Notes under the pieces: model-generated | Databases searched by the model: none | Seen by the model: the letters and a program-made list of their open reading frames with translations, nothing else | What the model was told of the DNA's origin: nothing | Made by a program: the position numbers and the translations under genes | Shown: piece by piece, positions 24,384-34,790 of the stretch | How the letters are laid out: every line of letters starts with the position of its first letter | Numbering within the stretch: position 1 is the stretch's first letter | Assembly: GCA_021234155.1 (NCBI GenBank) | Contig: JAJEKV010000003.1 | Span: 13,077,819 to 13,141,818, forward strand | Source: Isoetes taiwanensis | Taxonomy: Eukaryota > Streptophyta > Lycopodiopsida > Isoetales > Isoetaceae | Direction of reading: 5' to 3' | Length of the DNA: 64,000 bases

Positions 24384-24777
24384 CTATACACATTTGTTCA
24401 TACAGATTGAGAACCTCTTGACATGACCATTATGTGAATAGGATGCTATCATTGCGATCCGGAAAACAACATCCCTATTGCAAATTTTGTTAAAAGCTTT
24501 ATGAGCATAAATTACCCGATTTTCCACATATATTGATAAGAGCGGTACCCACAACAACATCGATTCAAATTCCCTCTGAATTATGGAATGATGCACTTGC
24601 TCTGCCAATCCCAAGTCTTTGAAAGACACGCACATGCATCAAACACACCGACAAAGGTAATTTTGTTTGCCCTTATGCCTGCATTATTCATTTGTTGAAA
24701 GAGTTAAAGAGCTTGTTTAGCTTGGCCATTACATTGCAAAAGGCGTTGATCATGGTGTTCCATGTCACATCATCTTT
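24384..24777 (-). pseudogene. PLS-class PPR gene fragment (minus strand, captured)
   Basis: On the minus strand the order is DDVTWNTMINAF, then (other frame) KITFVGVFDACAC, then LGLAEQVHHSIIQREFES, AHKAFNKICNRDVVF and IAMIASYSHNGH. These are successive P, L and S type PPR segments. Several frameshifts are needed to follow them. It faces the plus-strand PPR fragment 105 bp away, so the two were captured or rearranged in opposite orientation. It cannot make a functional protein. Confidence 0.7.
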
Positions 24778-24780
24778 GAG

Positions 24781-25418
24781 AGCTTAGGCTTACGCAATCT
24801 TTGATAGTTTGGAGTCCGGATGAGAATATCTTGGCACATGTTTTCTATTAGATGTATTTACGTTATCTTTTTAGCATTTTAGGTTGTTACGATTAATGCT
24901 TACCTCAATTCAAGCGGCTTGCGGAAATTGTGAACTTGCTTCTTTGTGGCAATGTCTTTAATGGGAACTATAAGTTTGGTCGTGAAATTGTGGTTAACTT
25001 GATCATACCAAATATTAATTATCGCAATGTGATGGAATCATTACCTGAACCATTGGATTTTCTTTTCCTTTTGAGTAAGCTCGTGGTTCATTGTAGGCTT
25101 AAGAAGGAGATGGAAATACTTAGAAAATAGGAGATTGACCTAGCGGATGGCCAAGTCTTAATGACATTGATGATGTGTCCTTTCTACCTTGAAGAAAAAT
25201 CATAGCTTAAGCTTTTGCAACGATGATAGTTTGGAGTCCGGATGAGAATATCTTTGAGAATATCTTTGGCACATATTTCCATTAGATGTATTTATGTTAT
25301 CCTTTTAGCATTTTAGGTTGTTTTGGTTAATGCTTATCTCAATTCAAATGGCTTGCAGGAAATTGAGAACTTGCTTCGTTGTGGCAATGTCTTTAATGTG
25401 AACTATGAGTGTGGCCTT
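24781..25418 (+). repeat. Pair of about 200-bp direct repeats inside the Helitron
   Basis: 24781-24980 and 25205-25418 match throughout (shared landmarks gatagtttggagtccggatg, ttttagcattttaggttgtt, gtggcaatgtctttaatg), with substitutions and a 12-base duplication in the second copy. They overlap the edge of the minus-strand PPR fragment. The duplication postdates assembly of the surrounding sequence. Confidence 0.75.
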
Positions 25419-25639
25419 TAATTATAATCACTCACCGTTACGGCGGTTATTGATATTTCTCCCCTTTGAGTATTCTGGTATGCAGCATCAGACTATATGC
25501 ATTTTTGTCATCAAGTTTATACATGATGGAGATTACGACTGTACCTGGCATCCACTGCGTCAGAGAAATAGTCGTGTGTGTTGGAGCACATATATCACCA
25601 TTTAAAAGAACGATCTCTCCCTTCTATTCCTGCTATGTT

Positions 25640-25890
25640 TATTGTGAGAGTTCAGGCGTGACTGATGACATTTGCTCTGTGTCAGAAAGCACTCTTCTAC
25701 CAATTGAGTGAATATAGATGACAATACTATGGTTCTTGTTGGATGCTGCAATTGCCTCAGGTACTTCATGCTTCCTAGGCTTGATTCTAAATGTCCTAAT
25801 TGTGGAGCTGCCTTTACGAATCGAAACATCTATGGAGTGGTCGTGCGAAAAACACTTAGACCATCTTACTCTCATTTACGATAAAATAGA
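25640..25890 (+). pseudogene. GIR-like zinc-ribbon gene fragment (captured)
   Basis: The frame through the ATG at 25729 reads MVLVGCCNCLRYFMLPRLDS then KCPNCGAAF. The pair C-x2-C ... C-x2-C after MVLVGC, with YxML between, matches the C-terminal segment of the small plant GIR1/GIR2 family (GLABRA2-interacting repressors, adaptors for TOPLESS). Just upstream, another frame has a serine-rich CSVSESTLLP, the kind of sequence that precedes this segment in the family. Stops and frame changes show it is a fragment. It sits inside the Helitron. Confidence 0.55.
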
Positions 25891-26791
25891 AGGGCGTGAA
25901 GTGAAAGACATAATTTTTTTCGAAGCGATGATAAAAACAACCAAAGTGCATCCCAAAAATATTTGACTCCATTTAACTTGAAGTCACACGCAACACCTAC
26001 ATCTATCCAGAATGCGTTCAAGGGAAAGCACTTTAGTCTATTTCTCTCTAGCCTACCATTTTTTAGTGGAAATTTTGAAATATTTTTGTAATTGAAGTTA
26101 TTTCAAGTAAAAAACTTGTCCATAGCGTGGCATTGGATTAATCATTATCCATTGTTTTTTGACAAATTGTCTTTTCTAATAATGTCTAAAAGCTTCTATA
26201 GGCATGCACACTCTTGGTCGGTAACTGAAAGCAAGCAGCATGTATCTTTAGTAGCTAGAACTAGCAGGTATTTTCTATTCAGTAGCCCAAAACAACAGGC
26301 ACACTTCATGGCATGTGGATTCACCATTTTTGGATTTGAGCCAATGATGAATTAAAGGATGATAATCTTCATTTCACGATTGCCCATTTCTGAGAGTACA
26401 AGAGGGTTCACCATTCTTGGATTCGAAGAAAGAATGATAATCCTCATTTCTATGAGTTTTCTACTGCTTGGTATTGCAATCCCAGCTACTTTCCTTGAAA
26501 AGTGGAAGGAAAAGTGGTCTACCATTCTTGCATAAAATGGGTGACCTCAAATGTGGTCATGCCTATTATGCGATCACACATTTTAGGTTACCTGCTTTGC
26601 GGTTATATATTTTGTGCAAGAATGGCATCCCATTTATCCCAAAGGCTATAGAGCAAATACTTGCACTTCAAATTCTAAAGCTTGTAACGTTTGTTTGTAT
26701 TGCTTAATATTTAATATTGTGCACTATACCCTTTGTATAATCTAGCATTCAACTATATTTTTATTAATTTTTGAATATATCCCATCAAAAA

Positions 26792-26819
26792 GCCCAGCAA
26801 CGCTGGGCACTTTTTCTAG
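26792..26819 (+). other. Helitron 3' terminal hairpin and CTAG end
   Basis: gcccagc-aac-gctgggc forms a 7-bp stem with a 3-base loop, followed after seven bases by CTAG and a host T. This is the termination signal of Helitron rolling-circle transposition and sets the element boundary. Confidence 0.85.
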
Positions 26820-27748
26820 TAACGTTATAAAGACTTAAAAGGAAAAGCTAGATAAAAGTTGAGTTTCAACCAAAACTCGAACCTGGGTCTCTAGAGCAGT
26901 AGGCTATCGCCTTAACCAACTAATCTATCAATGGCTTTTAAACACAAATGACAAAATATCAATTAAGAACAGTACAAAAGGGTCTCAAATAGATATAACA
27001 GAGGCTTAAGACTGCGTAGAACAGGGCGGTGAAACAGATGTGGCCGGATCTAACAGGGAAGGGCCGGAACTGGCCGGATTCAACAATACTCAGCCGTTTT
27101 AAAGGTATCGTCATTTGCATGACATACAAGAGCAAGATTACGGAACTTTTTGGTCTGGAATAAAGGATTCGCAGCCGCCATAACAGCTTCAAGAACTTTC
27201 TGGAAGAAAAGGGAAACAAGCTAAAACAAACTGAGAATGGATTCAGAGCGATTTTAAGGTATTAAACAGAAGATTGGACTTGAAGAAACCGCTGGCAACC
27301 ATGGCAGACCTGAACAACAGATACTTCCTATGGATTTAGCAACAACAAATCAGCAAGTAGGCAAAGACGACCAGGCCATCACGGATTTTTCAAGGATTTG
27401 GCTCCGGTTAACCCACCTGCTTGGATTGTTCTCCTACTGTAACTAAGCTCGATGGCGCAGGCTAAGCTCTCCAGAAATTTCCAAACAAAAAGACGTTTCC
27501 CTTTTAAAATACCCTTACTCCTAAGGTTAAGGAGAATATCTTCCCTTTTCCCAAACTAACAATAAAAATCTTCCTAAACTTAGCTTCACTATTCATATCT
27601 GATATTCCATCAAATATCTAGCATGATATGAATACCGTATTTATCGTATTCTCTAACCATTGATAATCTCTTTCAAAGTTAATTATTTCTAACCTATGGT
27701 TAAAAACTCAAATGTTAACTTGTCTGCCAACCCCCTAGGTGTGTCACA

Positions 27749-28942
27749 CCCTACGTCTAGACTCATATGTAACTCATTGACATAGCCCCCTAGCTATGTT
27801 CATATGTCCTGCAATTGTATTTCCTCCATTTGCCTTGATCCTCAAGCTCTAGTCACAAATTCCACAGGGGCAGATCCTATCCTAAGTTCCTAGTGGACAT
27901 GTATAACGTCTAGTATAAGAACTCTTATTTTCATTACTTCCGTATTCATATGGAATGTGAACTAAAAGTTCTATTATACACCCTATCTTTTTTTAGTTAT
28001 GTTTTACCATTAAATGGCCCTAGTACGCATATACCAACGCGGAGCTACTCCTCGGGATACGCACATGGCACCAAGTCCAGAACACATTCTCTTTGCTAAG
28101 ATGTTCATTGGGCACCTACCTTCTTCATACTCCGTTTCTCCAAATTCTTTATATTTGAAATGTTGTTTACAACAACTTTCAACCATCTCTTGTCTCCCAC
28201 TTGTCGTATGGATACATTACTTGCCTTCCTAATGTATCATTAGTTGAAGGTCAACTTTCCTAATAATCTAGCTTCACCAAAGTTCCAACATACCTTGCAT
28301 CCTTTAGATGGTTGCGCCTGGTCCTACCAATTATCGTCTTCTCTTGACCTTGTGGGGTACGTTCCACACTATTGTCCAGTCTGTTATACGGCATCTCGAT
28401 GCTCCCAGCAGACATCAAATGTGTCCATTTCCTTAATTTATATCATGCATAATCGTCATGCAATTGACCGACGCCATTAAGCTTATCCACGTGGCTACGT
28501 AGTCTTCTTAGTCATCTATACTCTTGCATCTTTCATGCCTCAGAAACACAATGTATATGTAATTTTATAATCTATAGTTTATGGATCGATATCCTCATAC
28601 AACATTATTCTCCACCGTTCCGCGAATCATACCTCGATTAGTCGGGTTGACATTCTATACCTTCACCACCATTGTCAAAACCTACACTTCTAAAGTGGTT
28701 TCCCTCTCAGCAGCTGGGTACTCATAATCCAGTTTCCACCTTAGTATAGTAACTCTCTAACGTGGTCTATGGTAGATAATCATAAACCACTTCTCCCTCG
28801 GATATATGGTGCTATATCCAGTCTCCTTCTACGTTGAATGGCAATATATATGCCGCATAATAAATCAATGCTCGTAATTATTAGGTCCAGTGTTTTACTT
28901 AGATACCAAACATCGTCATACCAATTTTCTCGAGTATCCATT
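27749..28942 (+). repeat. Long terminal repeat family A, copy 2, second part
   Basis: Continues 7903-10181 after the two nested insertions and matches copy 1 from about 5685 to 6727. Landmarks include gtctagactcatatgtaact at the start and tctcgagtatccat at the point where similarity stops. The break at 28942 is either the end of the LTR or a truncation; copy 1 continues with different sequence. Confidence 0.75.
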
Positions 28943-29368
28943 AGAGTTTTTTTGAGGTCAAATAAGGGCCTTGTAAGAATATATTAGGGGGGCCGCCACG
29001 TAGGATCCCGAACCTAGCTTCCCCCCCTCCATACCTAACTTTCACTCTCCCCTAACCTAACTACCTAACCTCCGAACCTAACCTCGAACCTAACTTTGCA
29101 ATCATTATTTCCTAACGACCTGAATATTTGATGATTATATCTAAGATTTTCATTTTCCCACCATCGAGCTTCAGCCATCGAGCTTCAGCGCCATCGAGCT
29201 TGCTATCGAGCTTGCCATCGCGCCATCGAGCGCCAACGATCTTGTCATCGCGCCCAAGCATTGTTTGAATTCGAATTATGGCGGATTCTTGCCAGCAACA
29301 ATTTCGCTCTGTTTGTTGGCAAGAATCTTCCTAATTCTAAGCTCCGCTCCGGGTCTCGGTCTTTTGCA
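28943..29368. other. Upstream region of the next gene, with short repeats
   Basis: Contains a run of aacctaac-type repeats (about 29040-29100) and five or six copies of catcgagctt (29160-29235). These may be 5' untranslated or promoter sequence of the gene starting at 29369, but no TATA box is convincing. Nothing coding is seen. Confidence 0.4.
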
Positions 29369-32007
29369 ATGTCAATGGCAAAGGTATTTGGTTTCTGAGT
29401 TGTCATTGCATTCCTTTGAGTGTTCTTGGTTCTAATATTTCTGTTTCAGGATCAAACTAATTCCGAGGATCAATTTAGAGTGCAAGTGCCAAAAGGATGC
29501 CTGCCTTACAGGAATAAGTTCACTTGGAAACAACCAATAGATGAAGATGCATTGCGAGCTTCTGGAGCCATGAATATAGACCTCTGGGCTAAAGGCCAAT
29601 TGTATCCTTGTGATCCTTTCACTCGAGCCCATCCAAACTTCCACTCTGCATCCGGTCTTATTGAATTTGCTTGTAAGGGACAGCAAGGGTTACTAGGTTA
29701 CTGTAATAATTTGGTTAATGGTAATACTGACCACATTTGCGTGCCATGTATAACCACTTGTATGGATTCAATTGCAAAGTTTTATCAGATGTTAATCAGC
29801 TCCAATAGGCGAACTACTTTCTGTCTCAACAATGCCGCAAGCTCAATGAATTGGAGGTAGAAAATCAGAAATCGGTGACGGAGATGAAATCACTGTAGCA
29901 AGGAATGAAGAGGGTTGCGCAAGAAAATGATTCCCTTCACAAGCGAGTCAAACGCTTGAAAAGAACTCCACTGGGGGATCAGGGAGAGGGCAAGAAACCT
30001 GAAGCCCATAAATATATTAGCCCCTGGGGGTGGAGGCTAAAAAAAAAGGGTCATGGCTATTAAAAAGCTTGTTGATCCAAATCTGGCAGAAGAAAATAAG
30101 AGAAAACCTGCTAATATTGCCCGTTTATTAAAGAAATTGGTTACTAAAGATGATGTATTAGAAATGTTAAAGCTTCCTGGTAGCATTCAACTTAGGAAAC
30201 CTGTAGTACAGCAACTGCTGCAGGAGTTGGAGAACGGTCAAACCTCAGAATCAGTGCAAGAACTGTGTGACAATGTCGGAATAAGTAGGCAAGCTTACAT
30301 TGCTTTGTTCAGATGCTTGCAAGATGGCCTTAAACAACAAGGCATTACCAAAACTATTCTACTACCAAGGATGACTAGTGTGAGGACTTGTAGGTCATCG
30401 AGAAACAGACAAGTGCAAGAGCTTCTTGGTGATATGTATCACCGACCAGCGGAAGTCAATTTGGATACATTGCCATCTTATACCAAAGGTAAGAAGAAGT
30501 CGAAGTTTGGTGATACTTTCTGCCTTAATGAAAATAACAATTGCTGGATAGGCTTAAGTAGAATGCTTCAGCTTTTGGTTCGATTTTATGATATGAAGGT
30601 AGAAGAGTGCGCTGGAAAACTAAGAATTGTTTTGAAGCTGGATGAAATGGAATTGGTGAAAGGCGAGAAAGTACGAGAGGGTTTCACCGAGTCTAATGAA
30701 CGAGCTTTGAATACAGGGGAATGAAGAGTCAAATCTAGATGGTAAGTTTTTCGTCCAGTCTGAAGATCACATTTGGTGGGTTGGTTTATTTCAGGTACCA
30801 GAGGAAAATCACAGTATACTGAAATGGGTTTTTGATCAAACACCCATCCCCACAATGATTGCCTCTCATGGAATCGGAGAAAAACTTGCGCCTCCCGGAT
30901 ATGGTGAGTAACGAGGTTGAATGGCATCTTCTTTAGATTTGAAGACAATAAAATGCATGTACTGAGAATGAAGCATGGTGCTGGTAAGACTACTCATGCT
31001 TGTCCCTACCGTCTCTATCGAGAAGAGATTTAGCTGGGTTAGACAAGAGTACATTAGACTGCGTGTCCGGGATGAGCCACCAAATAGAGAATAGAAGGAC
31101 ACAACCTTGATGCCAATTCATCAATTCCGTTAAAAGAGTACACATATGCACCCTTCATGCTTTCTTGAGAATCATAGACAAGATGGTTTACATGAGTATC
31201 CCGTTTGCTTGGAATAAATCACCCCAAAGCTCTAGGGAAGTCTGCCATGCATGAAGTTGAAAAGGTGCTATCTAATGTGGGACTTCATGGTGGGCACTAC
31301 AAAATACTTCAAGATCCAAAGGTATCCGGCAAGGTTCCCCAAAACCGGTATGGGTGGTCCAAAGGCTAAGAGGTTTTGCCTCCCCCGCGAAAGAGAAACT
31401 TGTCGGGTGTTTGGGAAGCTTACAAGGATCTTATTGCAGGCTGAGGATGATCGAAATGATCGTGGCGGATCATGCCCGAAGAAAATCAAGGCATGGCGGG
31501 ATTTCTCTATCTTGGTAAAGGAAATGCGAGAAAAAGGTAGTGCAGAAAATGATGTTGCCAAATTCGGTGAGGCATCACAAACTTCACTAAGTCTTTCCGC
31601 GGCATGCGATGAGGCCAATTTGACTCACTATGTCCATATTACGTTCGCATTATGGCGTGTGGTTTGTCAAGGAATATGGAAGCCTGGGAATTTGGAATAC
31701 ACAGGGAATGGAGAAGTCCCATAAGCAAGCAAAGAATGCATTCTTCCGTTTCACTCAACACAGAGGTTCAGTTGGGAATTCCTTACAGCAGATGTGTCAA
31801 TAGTTTTACTGAAAGGATCGTGTGCAAGTGGGTGAAGAAATCACGGAACCGAGTGAATCAACACTTGCTAAGTTGTTTAGACAAAAAACCCAGCGGGAAA
31901 AAAAGAGGGAAGCTTGGTATAAGTCCGCAGTTGTTGAGCGATCAAGGGAGTGGAGATCAATGAGATGTAGGCAAGGCAAAGGTTATGTCCGTATTGAGAG
32001 CTCTTGA
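29369..32007 (+). pseudogene. Decayed intron-containing gene of unknown family
   Basis: A short first exon (MSMAK, 29369-29383) joins in phase across a GT-AG intron of 66 bp to an exon beginning DQTNSEDQFRVQVPKG. Next come a likely coiled coil (QCRKLNELEVENQKS, KRVAQENDSLHKRVKRL), a helical segment (30053-30640, KPANIARLLKKLVTKDDV), then KLRIVLKLDEMELVKG and, one frame away, FFVQSEDHIWWVGLFQVP and HSILKWVFDQTPIP. A C-terminal part reads IWNTQGMEKSHKQAKNAFF. Stops and frameshifts separate these, though some may be introns. It looks like one long nuclear or transposon-derived protein. I do not recognise the family and assign no function. Confidence 0.5.
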
Positions 32008-32111
32008 TAATGTCTCTACTTGTAAAGAGTTGGTTTATTTATCGATTCGATAGTGCTTTCGGTTAATGCGAAATGTTGTATTGTAAGTAAAAGATGGATG
32101 CATGTATTGCG

Positions 32112-32475
32112 GGCTACCTGCGGTGCGAAATATGGGCCCAGAACTAAATGGATCCATTATTTTCGCACCGTAGCCACGGCATGCTTAAATAGGCCCTTCA
32201 ATAATTTGTAACCGAAGTCGATTTTGCCGTGGCTACGGTGCGAAATAGGCCCTTCAATAATTTGTAACTGAGTCGATTTCGCACCGTGGCCATGGTGCGA
32301 AATATGGGCATGTAACTAAACTGGATCCACGTATTTCGCACCGTAGCCACTGTGTGAAATAGGCCCTTCAATAATTTGTAACTCAGTCGATTTCGCACCG
32401 TGGCTACGGTGCGAAATAGGAATTTGTAACTGAGTCAATTTCGCACCGTGGCTACGGTGCGAAATATGGGCCTGT
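32112..32475. repeat. Array of near-perfect hairpins
   Basis: Seven imperfect to perfect palindromes follow each other. The best have a 12-bp stem (atttcgcaccgt / acggtgcgaaat) with a 4-base loop (ggct), at 32389-32416 and 32438-32465. Others are near 32112-32131 (half), 32160-32180 (half), 32222-32246, 32275-32303 and 32333-32360. Between them a spacer of about 30 bases (cccttcaataatttgtaact) also repeats. It lies just after the decayed gene and could be its 3' region or the end of a transposon. No such signal is known to me. Confidence 0.85.
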
Positions 32476-32629
32476 AACTAGAGAATATTAACATTTTAGA
32501 GAACATATTAACATATTAGAGAATATTTAGAGAACATATTAACACGGTATCATATGAATTATGTATGATAGATAGCAAAGGTTACTAGAGGCCACGGCAG
32601 TATGTCCCTAGTAACCTTCCCCTAGGTTC

Positions 32630-33226
32630 CTAACCCCTTCCCCTTCCCCTTTCCCTTCCCCTGCGAGGGGTAACCCACACAGCTGTGTTAGGAAACCAGA
32701 GCTCACGCGTATCCCAGCCTGATTCTTTCCACCATATGGGGTACATAGTCATTAGAAAAAGTAATTCCACATGATGATACTCACGGAAGAAGAGCGGACC
32801 CAACTCCACAAAGTTGTTGTACTCGTTGTAGTACGTCCTAATAAGGCCATACATCTGTCCCTTACAAATTTCATGAATGAACTCTGATATGTATTGATCC
32901 AGAGAGTGTGCTAAATAACCAGCACGAAGAAGAGGCCTCAACTGCTGTAGCATCTCGTCTAGATAAGGAGGGGGTTCAAGAATTCCCCTCATTGCAAGTC
33001 TCCTATAACATTCAGATGGATTAATTTCCATCAGTGGCTCGTGACCACAATCAAATCGCTCCAGAATGAAGTTGATCAACTCCATTGCAAGCTCCTTGGT
33101 GGGACTGTGGTGCAACCTCCACTCCAAGAAATGGTCAAATAGCTCATCAGTTTCAGGCCGCACAGAATGCCTGGGGCATGCTTGCAGGCCTTCTGGAGTA
33201 GCCCAGGAAGGATTGGGTCCAATCAT
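32630..33226 (-). CDS. Hypothetical protein, about 198 residues
   Basis: An uninterrupted minus-strand frame from an ATG at 33226 to TAG at 32630-32632. The middle looks like real protein, rich in aromatic and leucine residues (LFDHFLEWRLHHSPTKELAM, LINFILERFDCGHEP, LFFREYHHVELLFLMTMYPI), while the C-terminus is a low-complexity RGRERGRGRG tail. The longer frame upstream of 33226 runs into a purine-rich repeat and is unlikely. No family recognised. It sits between two hairpin clusters, so it could belong to a larger unit with them. It could be a single exon; no flanking splice sites stood out. Confidence 0.4.
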   Translation of the reverse strand: MIGPNPSWATPEGLQACPRHSVRPETDELFDHFLEWRLHHSPTKELAMELINFILERFDCGHEPLMEINPSECYRRLAMRGILEPPPYLDEMLQQLRPLLRAGYLAHSLDQYISEFIHEICKGQMYGLIRTYYNEYNNFVELGPLFFREYHHVELLFLMTMYPIWWKESGWDTRELWFPNTAVWVTPRRGRERGRGRG

Positions 33227-33229
33227 TTG

Positions 33230-33440
33230 CAAAAGCAAGCAAGGATCACCGACGGAGCAAGGAACAAGAGCAGAGCAAGGAAGACGGAGCAAGAAGCAAG
33301 GAAGAAGACCAAGTAGCAAGGAGCAGGAAGATCAAGTAGTAAGGAACAAGGATCAAGATCAAGTAGCATGAAGCAAGGAACAAGGAAGATCAAGGAGCAA
33401 GAAGATCAAGGAACAAGGAAGATCATGGAGCAAGGAAGCA
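33230..33440. repeat. Purine-rich low-complexity repeat
   Basis: Irregular copies of aaggagcaagaagatca and aaggaacaag fill the stretch. It precedes the minus-strand hypothetical ORF and generates spurious long frames on both strands. Confidence 0.8.
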
Positions 33441-34418
33441 AGAAGCACAATTTCATTATTTTTGGACAAAACCTGAATTTATGGACCATTTTTTAAATTG
33501 TCGCATGAATGACTCTTTTCTATATACTAATTGACATCCCCTGCGAGTGCTGCATATGCCTCCGCAGCATGCACGGGTATCTTGATAGTATTGGGTATCT
33601 TCTTCTTGTTTGACAGTTTCCAAGCGTAGTCGATAGTCTCTATCTCTATGTAGTCACTAGCAGTCATAGGCTGCCATCTCCCACGTCAGATACAAGACAT
33701 CATCAGGGCATAGGTTTATCCTTTCACGGACCAATGCTCCTCGTGGCGATGGCTTGACGCTTTGTGGTACATGACCGGTCATTCTCAAACTAAAAAAACT
33801 AGAGGCCCAGCGTGCCCAATCAACCTCTCATCATCATCACAGATCTGCACATGTTATTGAAATGTGTAAAAGATATGAAATCACATACCTATTTCTGTTT
33901 TGTACAAATGAATCATCCAGTTGCAAGAGAAATCTCATGGTAAGACCCATGGCAAGAGAAATCTCATGGTAAGATCTCATGGCAAGAGAAATCTCATGGC
34001 TCATCAAATGGACATTCATGTTCTTACAGTGAGACTGCCGATATACGGACAATAGATAGTGCCAACTTCGATGAAAGTGCCTTCTTGTCAAATAGTCCAG
34101 TATCTCAAGTCTTGGATGGCGTATATAGCTTTGTCATTGTAGTAGTCCATATATAATGAAATAGTCCAAAAATGAATGTTGAGACTGCTAGGCAAATAGA
34201 ACCCTTGGGTGTCGAACACAACCATGGTATTCAATCCTAGAAGCAGGTCACATACTCTAAGATCCAGGTCTGCAAAGGATACAAAACCCTTTTCCGAAGG
34301 TATTGTGATCCCATACCTCTATTTATGAGCATTTATCCTCTCCTAGAGTGTATAATCCTGACTTCAAATACCTCTTACACCGTGTTCATATCTGCAAAAC
34401 AGTGAAAGATATACCATT
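33441..34418. other. Gene-free stretch with a small tandem repeat
   Basis: No coding sequence is supported. At about 33920-34005 the motif caagagaaatctcatggtaa is repeated three to four times with small changes. Confidence 0.5.
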
Positions 34419-34790
34419 ACAAATTGGGCGCTCGCCTCGTTTCCAAGCACGAAACACATATGAAAATTATATCAAAACTTGGTGAAATGGTCTTAAAAAA
34501 ATACAGAAAGAAAGAGAGAGATTGAGCCTCAGCCCAATTTGATAAGCCCAAATTGGAATTTGGTGCATCCAAATTGGGCGGGCGCCCAATTTGAGGTCTT
34601 TTTTTTTTTTTTTTTGCCCTTAAATTGGGCGCACGCCCAATTTGGACGCATGAAATTGGGCGTTCGCCCATTTAAGACTCTCCATACTGGTCGTCTTCTC
34701 TGTTTTAGGGCACAAGCTCCAAATTGGACCCCCAAACAACTTGCCTAGCAACTTTGGGCCACCAAGTTGGGCGCGTGCTGAGCCATATAT
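34419..34790. repeat. Second hairpin cluster, aaattgggcg stems
   Basis: Inverted repeats built on aaattgggcg / cgcccaattt. At 34570-34593 the stem is 11 bp with a 2-base loop, at 34622-34643 it is 10 bp, and a third imperfect one is at 34653-34675. Half-sites occur at 34421, 34531, 34547 and 34764. Between them is an 18-base T run. The same design as the cluster at 32112-32475 but with an unrelated stem sequence. Open frames here are artefacts of the repeat. Confidence 0.8.

Larger units (their letters stand above)
21218..26819 (+). mobile_element. Non-autonomous Helitron with captured gene fragments
   Basis: Rolling-circle transposon of 5.6 kb. The 5' end TCTATATATAGTAATAAAAG is the usual plant Helitron start. 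The 3' end has a 7-bp-stem hairpin (26792-26808), a short spacer and the terminus CTAG (26816-26819). It lies between A (21217) and T (26820), the expected AT target, without a duplication. No Rep/helicase protein is readable, so it needed a helper. Inside are PPR fragments on both strands, a GIR-like zinc-ribbon fragment, exon-like pieces and a local duplication. Confidence 0.85.
20569..27748. mobile_element. Apparent solo LTR (TG...CA) interrupted by a Helitron
   Basis: The unit starts TGAAACGCTCC and ends GTGTGTCACA and is flanked by the 5-bp duplication CCCTA (20564-20568 and 27749-27753). Outside the nested Helitron it is about 1.58 kb (20569-21217 and 26820-27748). Removing it restores the family A LTR. 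TG...CA ends, a 5-bp duplication and lack of coding potential fit a solo LTR left by recombination, but no second copy is in the window, so it could be another kind of insertion. A tRNA-like A/B-box stretch lies at about 26868-26945 on the minus strand. Confidence 0.65.

Noticed and set aside
26868-26945. tRNA gene or SINE on the minus strand (A-box-like gttggttaaggcg, B-box-like ggttcgag)
   Set aside because: Both boxes are readable but the ends do not pair into a cloverleaf acceptor stem, and no tail or duplication was found. Probably a tRNA-derived relic.
20569-27748. Helitron and solo LTR as one element
   Set aside because: The Helitron has its own complete ends and AT target inside, while the outer unit has its own 5-bp duplication; they are two events.
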